22,877 nt of DNA from Burkholderiales bacterium (GCA_019234745.1 JAFAKZ010000002.1:1-22877), one strand, 5' to 3'; positions 6,952 through 15,082 are shown, counted from the stretch's first letter. Notes: generated by a model from the letters alone, not told the origin. Numbers and translations are program-made.

Positions 6952-7631
6952 GAAGGCCTTCGATTCCAATGCAAAACGATAAACAAAACGGTGGCCAAGC
7001 CTGCTAGCAGAAACCATTGGCCGGCATACATATAGTGGCGCTCGACGCTGACGCCACCGCGTGGCCAGTCGCGTACCAGCGCGTCATTGCCATCCTGCTG
7101 GTAGGCCAAGACGTCGGCAAGCTGCGGACCGATGTGGCCTTGATAGCGACGCCAGTCGAGATTTTGCCAAACATTCTCGGCCACGGTATCGGATGACAGT
7201 TCCAGGAAGCGCTGCTCCGGCTGCGCCAGCCGCACGACCACTGTCACCGGGCCGTTAGGCACCTCAACGTGCGGCAGGCCGTTCGCTGCGCGCGGCACCC
7301 AGCCGCGCATGACAGCCACCATTCGGCCATCGTCGAGCTTCAGCGGCGTCAGTACGTAGTACCCGGGTATTTCGCCGTGGATGCGGTTGTCCAGCAAGAT
7401 CTGCCCAGACGCATTCCACATTCCCTTGAGCGAAACCTTGCGTTCCCACGCGTCCGGTCCCGTCTCCCCGGCCCACGGGCGTACACCGATCAGATCGGCC
7501 TGCGCCTGCAAAGCATCGCGGCGCGCCTGCTCGTCACCGCGACGCAGCTGCCATAAGCCGAGCTTGCTCGTCAGCGCAACGAAGAGCACGGTCGCAATAA
7601 CGACTATCAGGCGTGGTCGAACAAGAGGCAT
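6948..7631 (-). CDS. SURF1 family cytochrome oxidase assembly protein
   Basis: This 227-residue protein has the SURF1 pattern. An N-terminal membrane helix (residues about 7-23) is followed by LGLWQLRRGDEQARRDAL. The large extracytoplasmic domain contains NASGQILLDNR, PGYYVLTPL and VMRGWVPR, and a C-terminal helix ends at WNRRPS. SURF1 proteins assist heme A insertion into subunit I. ATG 7631 is preferred because the signal-anchor begins there; the longer frame runs into the divergent DUF2909 gene and its promoter. It heads the run SURF1, SCO-like, ctaA, ctaB, sco. I see no clear Shine-Dalgarno sequence. Confidence 0.9.
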   Translation of the reverse strand: MPLVRPRLIVVIATVLFVALTSKLGLWQLRRGDEQARRDALQAQADLIGVRPWAGETGPDAWERKVSLKGMWNASGQILLDNRIHGEIPGYYVLTPLKLDDGRMVAVMRGWVPRAANGLPHVEVPNGPVTVVVRLAQPEQRFLELSSDTVAENVWQNLDWRRYQGHIGPQLADVLAYQQDGNDALVRDWPRGGVSVERHYMYAGQWFLLAGLATVLFIVLHWNRRPS

Positions 7632-7640
7632 GTTGGCTGG

Positions 7641-7669
7641 TTGGCGGAACGGGGCTTGGCGACTACACT
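7641..7669 (+). promoter_or_regulatory. Candidate sigma-70 promoter of the DUF2909 gene
   Basis: TTGGCG at 7641-7646 and TACACT at 7664-7669 are separated by exactly 17 bp on the plus strand. The predicted start of transcription, near 7676, leaves a leader of about 22 nt before the ATG at 7698. Each box matches consensus at four of six positions. The site overlaps the region upstream of the divergent SURF1 gene. Confidence 0.5.
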
Positions 7670-7697
7670 CGGGCTTTACCGCAAATGTCGTGTCGAT

Positions 7698-7910
7698 ATG
7701 AAGATCGTTGCTGTCCTGCTGATTCTTTGCATCTTCGCTGCGCTCGGCAGCGCCCTGTACCAGCTCATGCGCCACAAGGGCGCGTCGGACAAGACAGTGA
7801 AGGCGCTGACCGTACGTGTGGCGCTATCCGTCTTCCTGTTCCTGCTCCTGCTGCTGGCACACAAGATCGGTCTGATTCACCCGCACGACGTCAGCGAGTG
7901 GTCACGATAG
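7698..7910 (+). CDS. Twin transmembrane protein (DUF2909)
   Basis: A 70-residue protein of two hydrophobic helices (about residues 2-18 and 38-57) joined by a basic loop, YQLMRHKGASDKTVKAL. This matches the DUF2909 'twin transmembrane' family found beside SURF1 in betaproteobacterial oxidase clusters. The role is unknown; position suggests oxidase assembly or stability. The start MKIVAVLLI is chosen because the preceding 19 in-frame codons overlap the predicted promoter. It is the only plus-strand gene in the oxidase block, divergent from SURF1, and ends before a strong bidirectional terminator shared with ctaE. Confidence 0.85.
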   Translation: MKIVAVLLILCIFAALGSALYQLMRHKGASDKTVKALTVRVALSVFLFLLLLLAHKIGLIHPHDVSEWSR

Positions 7911-7938
7911 CCGCGCCTGGCCGCGCGCGAGTGCGAAT

Positions 7939-7976
7939 AAAACAAATGGTGCAGCTTTCGCTGCACCATTTGTTTT
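7939..7976. terminator. Bidirectional intrinsic terminator
   Basis: A perfect 17-bp stem runs from 7939-7955 to 7960-7976 around a TTTC loop. The GGTGCAGC/GCTGCACC core is flanked by A- and T-rich arms, which give a U-tract in both directions. It lies between the convergent DUF2909 (+) and ctaE (-) genes and should end both transcripts. Confidence 0.92.
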
Positions 7977-7992
7977 TACATTTGGGCAAATC

Positions 7993-8841
7993 TTACAGCC
8001 AATACACGAAGACGAACAGCACGAGCCAGACCACGTCCACGAAGTGCCAGTACCAGGCAGCGGCTTCAAAGGCGAAGTGGTGCTCGGGTTTGAAATGGCC
8101 CTTTAAGGAACGGAACCACATCACAGTCAGCATCAGGGCACCAATGAACACATGCATGCCATGGAAGCCCGTCATCATGTAGAAGGTCGAACCGTACACG
8201 CCGGAGGCAAGCGTCAGACCTTCGCCCCAGGCATGCGCATACTCGTGCGCCTGGCAGCCCAGGAACAAGGCACCCAGCAGGACCGTGATCAGCAGGAATA
8301 GCTTGAGCTGGCCGCGGTTGTTCTTGACGAGCGCATGGTGGGCGATGGTCAGCGTCACACCGGAGGTCAACAGGATGGCCGTATTCCAGGCCGGCAGGCC
8401 CCATGCTTCCATGCGGTCGTACGGTGCCGTGCCGTGGGGCGCGACCGAACGCGGCCATTGCGCGATGAAGTCGGGCCAGAGCAGTTTGTGCGCCACATCG
8501 CCCAGCGTCGGGACGGAAATCTGACGGACATAGAACAGCGTGCCGAAGAACGCCGCAAAGAACATCACTTCCGAGAAAATGAACCAGCCCATGCCCCAAC
8601 GGAACGAGATGTCCACGCGCTTGGAGTACACGCCACCTTCCGATTCGCGGATCACGTCGCCGAACCAGCCGAACAGCATGTAGATGAGGATGGCCGCACC
8701 GAGCCCCAGCGAATACCAGCCGGGCTGGATGGCATTCACCACGAAGGCGGCGCCCAGGCCGATGAAGAACAGCGCAAATGCGCCGACCAGCGGCCATTTG
8801 GACGGATGGGGTACGAAGTAGGCGGGTTGATGCGTTGCCAT
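7993..8841 (-). CDS. ctaE: Cytochrome c oxidase subunit III
   Basis: This 282-residue membrane protein has seven predicted helices. Typical subunit III segments are present: RWGMGWFIFSEVMFF, which contains the conserved glutamate, then LLTSGVTLTIAHHAL, TGFHGMHVFIGA and the ending HFVDVVWLVLFVFVYW. Subunit III stabilises the catalytic core and sustains proton uptake through the D channel. It is the last gene of the ctaC-ctaD-small ORF-ctaG-DUF2970-ctaE run, with the strong terminator directly downstream. The gap from DUF2970 is 35 bp. Confidence 0.96.
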   Translation of the reverse strand: MATHQPAYFVPHPSKWPLVGAFALFFIGLGAAFVVNAIQPGWYSLGLGAAILIYMLFGWFGDVIRESEGGVYSKRVDISFRWGMGWFIFSEVMFFAAFFGTLFYVRQISVPTLGDVAHKLLWPDFIAQWPRSVAPHGTAPYDRMEAWGLPAWNTAILLTSGVTLTIAHHALVKNNRGQLKLFLLITVLLGALFLGCQAHEYAHAWGEGLTLASGVYGSTFYMMTGFHGMHVFIGALMLTVMWFRSLKGHFKPEHHFAFEAAAWYWHFVDVVWLVLFVFVYWL

Positions 8842-8876
8842 TGTTGGTCTGCTCCCTTATTACTATTACGCCGCGA

Positions 8877-9077
8877 TCAGCTCGCGATGCTATGTACCAA
8901 AAGTAACAACAATCCAATGAAACAGGCCAGGCACAGAAACGCCGCCAGGATGATCTGCAAGGGATTCAGCTTGGCCAGCGCCTTGCGCGAATCCTCACCA
9001 CGGCGTATGCCGCTGAAGGCGGACAACACCGTGGTAACGGCCTTGAGTGGATTCAGCGACTTCTTTTCCTCATCCAT
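8877..9077 (-). CDS. DUF2970 small membrane protein
   Basis: A 66-residue protein: a charged N-terminal half (MDEEKKSLNPLKAVTTVLSA, then GIRRGEDSRKA) followed by one C-terminal membrane helix (about 40-62). This matches DUF2970, found in oxidase operons between ctaG and ctaE. No biochemical role is established; an accessory role in oxidase assembly is inferred from position. Its ATG shares one base with the ctaG stop (TGATG), which suggests translational coupling and fixes the start. Confidence 0.88.
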   Translation of the reverse strand: MDEEKKSLNPLKAVTTVLSAFSGIRRGEDSRKALAKLNPLQIILAAFLCLACFIGLLLLLVHSIAS

Positions 9078-9625
9078 CAGCGCTTGTCCTGTGCTTCCGA
9101 CTGCGCCGTCCCGGCCACTTCGAAGAAGTTGTAGGACAGCGTAATCGTGTTCACTTCCTTGGGCAGCGCCGCATCCACCACGAACACGACGGGCATACGC
9201 CGCTTTTCATGCGCCTGGAAGGTCTGCCGCGTAAAGCAGAAGCATTCCAGCTTGTTGAAGTAGCGCGCTGCCACCGCCGGGCCGTAGCTCGGCACTGCTT
9301 GACCCACAATCGTGTGGTCCGCGACGTTCTCGATGTCGTAGACCACGGTCGTCAACTGCCCCGGATGTACCACGATCCGGTTCTGCTCCGGCTTGAAGCG
9401 CCAGGGCAGATTACCGCTGACATTGGCATCGAACTCGATGGCGACGTCGCGGCCCATATCGACCTGGGAATTCTTCACCTCATCCGGCCGTGTCAGATCG
9501 CGTACGCCCGTAGCGTCGCAAATCTGCTTGTAGAACGGGACCAGCGCAAACCCGAAACCGAACATCGCCAAGGCGATGACCAACAGCTTGACCAGCATGC
9601 GCTGGTTGTCACTCCGCTCCGCCAT
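9077..9625 (-). CDS. ctaG: Cytochrome c oxidase assembly protein CtaG (Cox11 family)
   Basis: This 182-residue protein inserts CuB into oxidase subunit I. One N-terminal membrane helix (about 12-30) leads to VPFYKQICDATG with C36, then an immunoglobulin-like domain. The copper-binding CFCF motif has C128 and C130 in FNKLECFCFTRQTF, and the family's AVPSYGP segment is present. Length is normal for bacterial Cox11. It follows the 39-residue small protein by 9 bp and overlaps DUF2970 by one base. Confidence 0.95.
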   Translation of the reverse strand: MAERSDNQRMLVKLLVIALAMFGFGFALVPFYKQICDATGVRDLTRPDEVKNSQVDMGRDVAIEFDANVSGNLPWRFKPEQNRIVVHPGQLTTVVYDIENVADHTIVGQAVPSYGPAVAARYFNKLECFCFTRQTFQAHEKRRMPVVFVVDAALPKEVNTITLSYNFFEVAGTAQSEAQDKR

Positions 9626-9634
9626 CCGCCGCCC

Positions 9635-9754
9635 TTAGTGGCCGAACAACCACTGTCGTACGATCGCACCAGCCGCAAAGGCCAGCGCCACGCTCACAAG
9701 AATCAGTGCAGTGCGCCGATTCTTGCCGCGCGTATCGGATTGGGTATTGCTCAT
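9635..9754 (-). CDS. Cytochrome oxidase small assembly protein (39 aa)
   Basis: This short gene lies between ctaD and ctaG. It reads MSNTQSDTRGKNRRTALILV and continues through a helix to the ending RQWLFGH. A basic N-terminal tail precedes one membrane helix of about 17 residues. AGGCGGG stands just before the ATG. The layout and position match the small assembly proteins annotated between subunit I and CtaG in betaproteobacteria; the function is not known. It is easily missed because of its size, but the ribosome binding site, the spacing of 9 bp to ctaG and the clean membrane helix support a real gene. Confidence 0.8.
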   Translation of the reverse strand: MSNTQSDTRGKNRRTALILVSVALAFAAGAIVRQWLFGH

Positions 9755-9791
9755 CCCGCCTATCACTTTCTTGATTCAGACTACACGCCGC

Positions 9792-11432
9792 TTAGTGCAG
9801 CTTCTGCTCGGCCGACAGGCGCTCCACCAGTTCGCGCGTGGGCGGTTCTTCCCACGTGTGGAACGGTGCCGGCGAAGGCAGCTCCCACTCCAGCGTGTGC
9901 GCACCTTCCCACGGGCGTTGCGGCGCAGGACCGACGCCGCCGCGGATGGTACGGATCACGTTGTACAGGAAGATCAACTGGCCCAGGCCGAACATGAAGG
10001 CACCGATGGATGCAATCTGGTTGAACTCGGTAAACTGCGTGGCGTAGTCCGGGATACGACGCGGCATGCCGGCCAGGCCCAGGAAGTGCATGGGGCCGAA
10101 GGTCACATTGAACCAGATCATGGACCACCAGAAGTGGAACTTGCCCATCTTCTCGTCGTACATATTGCCGCACCACTTGGGCAGCCAGTAGTAGGTGGCG
10201 CCGAATAGCGAGAACAGGGCGCCGGCCACCAGCACATAGTGGAAGTGCGCCACTACGTAGTAGGTACCGTGTAGCTGCACGTCGACCGGGGTGATGGACA
10301 GCACCACGCCGGAGAAGCCTCCCAGCGTGAACAGCGAGACGAAGCCGATGGCGAACAGCATCGGGGTTTCAAACGACAGCGAACCCTTCCACATGGTGGC
10401 GATCCAGTTGAACACCTTCACGCCCGTGGGCACGGCGATGATCATGGTCGCGTACATGAAGAACAGCTGGGCCGTGGCGGGCAGGCCCGTCACGAACATA
10501 TGGTGCGCCCATACCATGAAGGACAGGATGGCAATCGACGAAGTCGCGTACACCATCGAGTGGTAGCCGAACAGTGGCTTGCGCGAGAAGGTCGGGATGA
10601 TCTGGCTTACGACGCCGAAGGACGGCAGCGCCATGATGTACACCTCGGGGTGGCCGAAGAACCAGAACACGTGCTGGTACAGGATGGGGTCGCCACCGCC
10701 TGCAGCATTGAAGAAGCTCGTGCCGAAGTGGCGGTCGGTCAGCACCATGGTCACGGCACCGGCCAGCACGGGCATCACGGCGATCAGCAGGTAGGCGGTG
10801 ATCAGCGTGGTCCAGCAGAACATGGGCATGCGCATCAGCGTCATGCCGGGTGCGCGCATGTTCAGGATGGTGGTGATGATGTTGATGGAGCCCATGATCG
10901 ACGAGATACCCATGATATGGATCGCGAAGATCGTCAGGTCCATGCCCATGCCCATCTGCGTGGACAGCGGCGCATAAAGCGTCCAGCCGGCCGCGGCAGC
11001 GCCGCCGGGCACCACGAAGGAGATCATGAGCAAGAGTGCAGCGGGCGGCAACAGCCAGAACGACCAGTTGTTCATCCGCGCGAAGGCCATGTCGGGCGCA
11101 CCCACCATCAGCGGAATCTGCCAGTTAGCCAGGCCAGTAAAGGCCGGCATGATGGCGCCGAACACCATGATCAGGCCGTGCAGCGTAGTGAACTGGTTGA
11201 ACAGTTCCGGGCGGAAGAACTGCAGGCCGGGTTTGAACAGCTCCAGGCGAATGCAGAGCGCCATGACGCCGCCGGAAATGAACATTACGAAGGCGAACCA
11301 CAGGTACAGCGTACCGATGTCCTTGTGGTTGGTCGCCGTCACCCAGCGCATGATGCCCGTGGGGTGGTCATGCGCGTGGTCGTGACCGTGATCGTCGTGC
11401 GCGTGGTCGGGGGTATGAGTCGTCGTGGTCAT
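9792..11432 (-). CDS. ctaD: Cytochrome c oxidase subunit I (aa3 type)
   Basis: The catalytic subunit, 546 residues with about twelve helices. Heme a ligands are H85 (TLHGLIM) and H398; H396 binds heme a3 (VAHFHYV). CuB is held by H261, H310 and H311, and the HPEVY motif gives the cross-linking Y265 and the D-channel glutamate E263. D114 (GAPDMAF) and K339 (PTGVKVF) mark the D and K proton channels, so this is an A1-type pump. The N-terminal tail has eight histidines in the first 23 residues. Residue 389 is Gly where well-studied oxidases have a Mg-site Asp. GAGGA precedes the ATG. The gene lies 26 bp after ctaC. Confidence 0.97.
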   Translation of the reverse strand: MTTTTHTPDHAHDDHGHDHAHDHPTGIMRWVTATNHKDIGTLYLWFAFVMFISGGVMALCIRLELFKPGLQFFRPELFNQFTTLHGLIMVFGAIMPAFTGLANWQIPLMVGAPDMAFARMNNWSFWLLPPAALLLMISFVVPGGAAAAGWTLYAPLSTQMGMGMDLTIFAIHIMGISSIMGSINIITTILNMRAPGMTLMRMPMFCWTTLITAYLLIAVMPVLAGAVTMVLTDRHFGTSFFNAAGGGDPILYQHVFWFFGHPEVYIMALPSFGVVSQIIPTFSRKPLFGYHSMVYATSSIAILSFMVWAHHMFVTGLPATAQLFFMYATMIIAVPTGVKVFNWIATMWKGSLSFETPMLFAIGFVSLFTLGGFSGVVLSITPVDVQLHGTYYVVAHFHYVLVAGALFSLFGATYYWLPKWCGNMYDEKMGKFHFWWSMIWFNVTFGPMHFLGLAGMPRRIPDYATQFTEFNQIASIGAFMFGLGQLIFLYNVIRTIRGGVGPAPQRPWEGAHTLEWELPSPAPFHTWEEPPTRELVERLSAEQKLH

Positions 11433-11458
11433 ATCGTTCTATCCTCGCAATCCAAGCG

Positions 11459-12595
11459 TCACTGACGCGCAGCCTTGACGTCGGCCGGCTGAACCAGGTC
11501 GCCCGTCTTGTTGCCCCAGCTGTTGCGTTCATACGTGATCGCCGCGGCGATTTCCGTATCCGAAAGCGTCTTGCCCCAGGCCGGCATGGCGTTCTTGCCG
11601 TTCAGCACCAGGTGAATATGATCGGCCTTGTGCGCCGGGTCGCCCGCGATCTTGGAGCCGTCCAGCGCCGGGAAGGCGCCTTGCCCCTTGCCATCTGGCT
11701 TGTGGCAGACGGCACAATTGGCTTCGTACACCTGCTTGCCGCGCGCCAGCATGTCGGGCATGGTCCAGACCTTGTTCGGATCGTCGGCGTTCGCCGTCAT
11801 TTCCTTCTTGGTCTTCTCTACCCAGGCCTTGTAGTCGTCTTCCGACTTCGCCTCGACCACGATGGGCATAAAGCCGTGGTCCTTGCCGCACAGTTCCGTA
11901 CATTGGCCGCGGTAGATGCCGGGCTTGTCGACTTCGAACCAGGTATCGCGGATGAAGCCGGGGATGGCATCGAGCTTCACCGCCAGCGCCGGCACCCAGA
12001 ACGAGTGGATCACATCGCCGGCAGTGGTCAGCACGCGCACCTTCTTGCCCACGGGAACCACGAGCGGGTGATCGACTTCCAGCAGGTAGTGTTCGTCCTT
12101 CGCGTCCGGCGTGGGGTTGTCGACGCCGTCATACTGCTTCTGCGGCGTAGCCAGGCGGCTCAGGAACTTGACGCCCTGGCCTTCGCCGTCCATGTATTCG
12201 TAGCCCCACTTCCACTGGTAGCCCGTAACCTTGATGGTCATATCGGCGCCGCGCGTATCCTTTTGCTGCAGGATCAGCTTGGTGGCCGGATAAGCCATCA
12301 CGACCAGGATCAGGATAGGGATGATGGTCCAGACCACTTCCACCGTCACGCTTTCGTGGAAGTTGGCCGCCTTGTGACCCTTGTCCTTGCGGTGCACGGC
12401 GATGGCATAGAACATGGCGCCGAACACGACGATGAAGATCGCCAGGCAGATCCACAAGAGGAAGGTGTGCAGGTCGTAAATACGGCGGCCGATATCATTG
12501 ACCGGTTCTTGCAGATTCAGCTGGTAGTCCGCCAGACAGGAAAGGCTGGCTGTCATAGACAGCGCGGCGAACAGCCGGGTAGCGCGATTCTTCAT
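11459..12595 (-). CDS. ctaC: Cytochrome c oxidase subunit II with fused cytochrome c domain
   Basis: This 378-residue protein has a signal peptide (cleavage likely after SLSCLA), two membrane helices, a cupredoxin domain and a C-terminal cytochrome c. The CuA ligands are H197, C232, E234, C236, H240 and M243 (in QCTELCGKDHGFM). The heme c motif CAVCH lies at 294-298 with a likely distal Met in NAMPAWG, so this is a caa3-like subunit II that carries its own electron donor domain. ATG 12595 is preferred over the longer frame because GGGGA stands before it and the signal peptide follows. It is the first gene of the structural run; its promoter should lie in the 149-bp gap to bioD. Confidence 0.96.
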   Translation of the reverse strand: MKNRATRLFAALSMTASLSCLADYQLNLQEPVNDIGRRIYDLHTFLLWICLAIFIVVFGAMFYAIAVHRKDKGHKAANFHESVTVEVVWTIIPILILVVMAYPATKLILQQKDTRGADMTIKVTGYQWKWGYEYMDGEGQGVKFLSRLATPQKQYDGVDNPTPDAKDEHYLLEVDHPLVVPVGKKVRVLTTAGDVIHSFWVPALAVKLDAIPGFIRDTWFEVDKPGIYRGQCTELCGKDHGFMPIVVEAKSEDDYKAWVEKTKKEMTANADDPNKVWTMPDMLARGKQVYEANCAVCHKPDGKGQGAFPALDGSKIAGDPAHKADHIHLVLNGKNAMPAWGKTLSDTEIAAAITYERNSWGNKTGDLVQPADVKAARQ

Positions 12596-12705
12596 ATTGT
12601 CCCCAAGACAGTACGCCCATCCCTTTGGGCGTCGATTCCTTTGCACCGCATGGGCGGTGACGAGCAATGCTTGGCAGTCGCTTGCGTCGAATCAATGACA
12701 GCGAC

Positions 12706-12732
12706 AAAAAAACGTGCTGATACTATCAGACG
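12706..12732 (-). terminator. Intrinsic terminator of the bioCD transcript
   Basis: On the minus strand, CGTCTGA pairs with TCAG-C-ACG (one bulged base) around a TAGTA loop, followed at once by seven T residues (12706-12712). The core CTGATA-C-TATCAG at 12717-12729 is a perfect 13-nt palindrome. It lies 12 bp past the bioD stop codon and separates bioD from the oxidase promoter region. Confidence 0.7.
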
Positions 12733-12744
12733 CGTTGACGTCGC

Positions 12745-13470
12745 TCAACCGAGCCGATCCACGCCGAAGCCTTTATCCAACAGCATCTCGGAACGAAATG
12801 CCTCAATGGATACAGTGGCTTGCGGTGCCGCATGGAGGCCAGGATGATGAGGCAGCACACCCAATAAAGGCGCGGCGATGTGGCTTTGGAGATACGCCAG
12901 GTTGTCATCTGCATTGCGCATATGGGGATCGACGCGATTCGCGACCCAGCCAGCGAGGCGTACGCCGCGGGCGAGAATCGCCTCTTCCGTGAGCATGGCG
13001 TGGTTCAGACAACCCAGGCGCAAGCCCACGACCAGCACCACAGGGATGTTCATGGCCTTGGCTAGATCGGCCATGGTGCGCGACTCGTCCAAGGGCGCCA
13101 ACCAGCCGCCCGCCCCCTCCACCAGCACGACGTCGGCCAGCTCGCGCAGTTCACCATGGCAGCGCACCAAATGATCCATATCGATGGCGACGCCGGCCTC
13201 GCGGGCCGCCAGATGTGGCGAAATCGGAGGAAGAAATGCGTAGGGGTTGGCGAGATTACGCGGGGCCGCGACATTGGCCGCCACCGCGTGCGCCAGAACG
13301 TCCTCGTTGTCCAAACCGCCATCGGCGTTGACCAGGCAGCCCGATGCGACGGGCTTCATGGCGACGGCGCGCGCACCCTTGGCAACGAAGGCGCGCAGCA
13401 TGGCGCAGGTGACGACGGTCTTGCCGACTTCCGTGTCGGTGCCGGTGATGAAGTAGCTGGTTGCAGGCAT
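12745..13470 (-). CDS. bioD: Dethiobiotin synthase
   Basis: This 241-residue P-loop ATPase closes the ureido ring of dethiobiotin from diaminopelargonate, CO2 and ATP. Walker A is GTDTEVGKT at residues 10-18. MKPVASG follows at about 38-44, and VEGAGGWLAPLD contains the conserved VEGAGG motif. Length is normal. ATG 13470 is chosen because the domain starts immediately (MPATSYFITGTDT); the fifteen codons upstream add nothing recognisable, and no strong ribosome binding site is seen. bioC lies 66 bp upstream on the same strand, and a terminator follows. The other biotin genes are not in this window. Confidence 0.94.
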   Translation of the reverse strand: MPATSYFITGTDTEVGKTVVTCAMLRAFVAKGARAVAMKPVASGCLVNADGGLDNEDVLAHAVAANVAAPRNLANPYAFLPPISPHLAAREAGVAIDMDHLVRCHGELRELADVVLVEGAGGWLAPLDESRTMADLAKAMNIPVVLVVGLRLGCLNHAMLTEEAILARGVRLAGWVANRVDPHMRNADDNLAYLQSHIAAPLLGVLPHHPGLHAAPQATVSIEAFRSEMLLDKGFGVDRLG

Positions 13471-13536
13471 GGCGTTATTCAGTTCGATGCAAAACAACTT
13501 ATCCCGTACCCGCAATCGCCGATAAAACTGCGGAAA

Positions 13537-14412
13537 TTACTTCGTACGGGGCCGAAATTCAATAATTTGGCGGCCATCTACAAAACCCGGCTTAGGTTGC
13601 GGCTTCCAGGCATGGCCGTAGACGATCTCGAAGGTGGCAGGCAGGCGGCCATCGCGGCGCAGCTTGTCGTAAGCCGCCTCGGCGCGCTCGAAGGCATGCC
13701 TTCCCATCAAGCCGCGCGCGCGCCCAAAGGCGACATTGTGCGCACCGATGGACTTAAGGTCACGCATCACGGCCTTGATGTCGGCATAGGTCAGGACGAT
13801 CTTTTCCATGTCCATGACCGGATTGGCAAAGCCAGCCTGCACCAGCGCATCGCCCAGATCGTGCATATCGATGAAACGGTTCACGTGCGGGCGGTCGTCC
13901 GTGCTGGCAAAGGCCTGGCGCAGCTCCGTCAGCGTATCGGGGCCGAAGGTGCTGAACATCAAGAGACCCTCGGGCTTGAGCAGGCGATGGAATTCGCGGA
14001 AGGCGGCATCGGGCTCGTTCAGCCACTGGATAGCGAGGCTGGAGCAGATCATCTCCACCGACCCCGCTGCCAGCGGAATGGACTCCAGGTCGGCGCAAAC
14101 CTGCCAGCTGCCCTTGCCGAACAGTTTGCCCAGCCAGCCCCCCTTGGCAGCCGACACCTTGAGCATCGATGGCGCCAGATCAAGTTCGATCAGGCGCGCG
14201 TCCGCGTAGCGTTCGCGCAGCTTGCCACTCACGTAGCCTGTGCCGCTGCCTGCGTCGAGCACGCGCTGCGGCTGCAGCTTGACCAAGTCCAAGCGCGACA
14301 GCATGCGGTCGGCGACTTCGCGCTGCAGCACGGCGGCCGCGTCGTAACTGGTGGCGGCACGATCGAAGGAGCGGCGCACCTGCCGCTTGTCGGTGTGAAA
14401 CGATTCAGTCAT
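13537..14412 (-). CDS. bioC: Malonyl-ACP O-methyltransferase BioC
   Basis: This 291-residue SAM-dependent methyltransferase masks the malonyl carboxylate so that fatty-acid enzymes can build pimeloyl-ACP, the first biotin-specific step. The SAM motif DAGSGTGY lies at residues 53-60. ADLESIPLAAGSVEMICSSLAIQWLNEP is the typical BioC post-I region, and GLLMFSTFGPDTL is another family hallmark. It starts 6 bp after the dedA stop codon and is followed by bioD, so the three are probably co-transcribed. Generic methyltransferases share motif I, but the neighbouring bioD and the internal motifs make BioC secure. Confidence 0.93.
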   Translation of the reverse strand: MTESFHTDKRQVRRSFDRAATSYDAAAVLQREVADRMLSRLDLVKLQPQRVLDAGSGTGYVSGKLRERYADARLIELDLAPSMLKVSAAKGGWLGKLFGKGSWQVCADLESIPLAAGSVEMICSSLAIQWLNEPDAAFREFHRLLKPEGLLMFSTFGPDTLTELRQAFASTDDRPHVNRFIDMHDLGDALVQAGFANPVMDMEKIVLTYADIKAVMRDLKSIGAHNVAFGRARGLMGRHAFERAEAAYDKLRRDGRLPATFEIVYGHAWKPQPKPGFVDGRQIIEFRPRTK

Positions 14413-14418
14413 TGCTAC

Positions 14419-15063
14419 TCAAATCGAGCGCGGGCTCGTGAACTTGGCCGTTAGCACGCGCCAGAGAACGGGCAACAAGGCAGCCGCCACGCCAACCAGC
14501 ACGATGATAGACAGATTGCGCTTGATGAACTCGATATTGCCGAACTCATAGCCCGCGAAAACAAGGCCGCCCACCCAGGCCACCGTACCGGCCACACTGA
14601 AGGACAGGAAGCGGACGTAGGGCATGGTACCCATGCCGGCCACGAAGGGCGCGAAGGTACGTACGACAGGAACGAAGCGCGCCAGTACCACCGTCTTGCC
14701 GCCGTGGCGCTCATAGAAGGCATGAGCCTGATCCAGGTAGTCGCGTCGGAACAGGCGCGAATCGGGATTGCTGAACAAGCGTATGCCGACGATCCGACCC
14801 AGCCAGTAATTGCTGGAGTCACCCAACACCGCCGCCAGAAATAGCGTTGCGACCAGCATCCAGGGATTCATGCCGCCCGTTGCCGCCACGGCGCCCGCCA
14901 CGAAAAGCAGCGTGTCGCCAGGCAGGAAAGGGGTTACGACCAGGCCCGTCTCGCAGTAGATGACGGCAAACAGGAAACCGTATACCCAAGCCCCATAGTG
15001 CGTGACCATGAAGGCGAGATATTTGTCGAGGTGCAGGAACAGGTCGATGAAGCTGAATTCCAC
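14419..15063 (-). CDS. DedA family membrane protein
   Basis: A 214-residue membrane protein of the DedA/SNARE-associated family, whose characterised members act as lipid flippases, notably for undecaprenyl phosphate and phospholipids. The reentrant-loop signatures are present: E38 in YCETGLVVTPFLPGD, and ARFVPVVRTFAPFVAG at 128-143 with its conserved arginines. Four or more membrane segments are visible. The start is GTG at 15063, giving MEFSFIDLFLHLDKYLA; no strong ribosome binding site is seen. It precedes bioC by 6 bp, an association that looks like simple co-transcription. Confidence 0.9.
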   Translation of the reverse strand: MEFSFIDLFLHLDKYLAFMVTHYGAWVYGFLFAVIYCETGLVVTPFLPGDTLLFVAGAVAATGGMNPWMLVATLFLAAVLGDSSNYWLGRIVGIRLFSNPDSRLFRRDYLDQAHAFYERHGGKTVVLARFVPVVRTFAPFVAGMGTMPYVRFLSFSVAGTVAWVGGLVFAGYEFGNIEFIKRNLSIIVLVGVAAALLPVLWRVLTAKFTSPRSI

Positions 15064-15082
15064 GATAGCGGGCCCTTGCTAG

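Noticed and set aside
11364..11432. Histidine-rich N-terminus of subunit I as a novel metal-binding extension
   Set aside because: Eight His in the first 23 residues is striking, but His-rich tails before the TNHKDIGTLY segment are, to my knowledge, common in betaproteobacterial CtaD.
12682..12695. FNR/Anr-like site TTGAT-N4-CGCAA upstream of ctaC (minus strand)
   Set aside because: It matches 8 of 10 consensus bases, but one half-site is poor. By my estimate such a match is expected by chance roughly once in fifteen to twenty gaps of this size, and no promoter boxes could be placed beside it.
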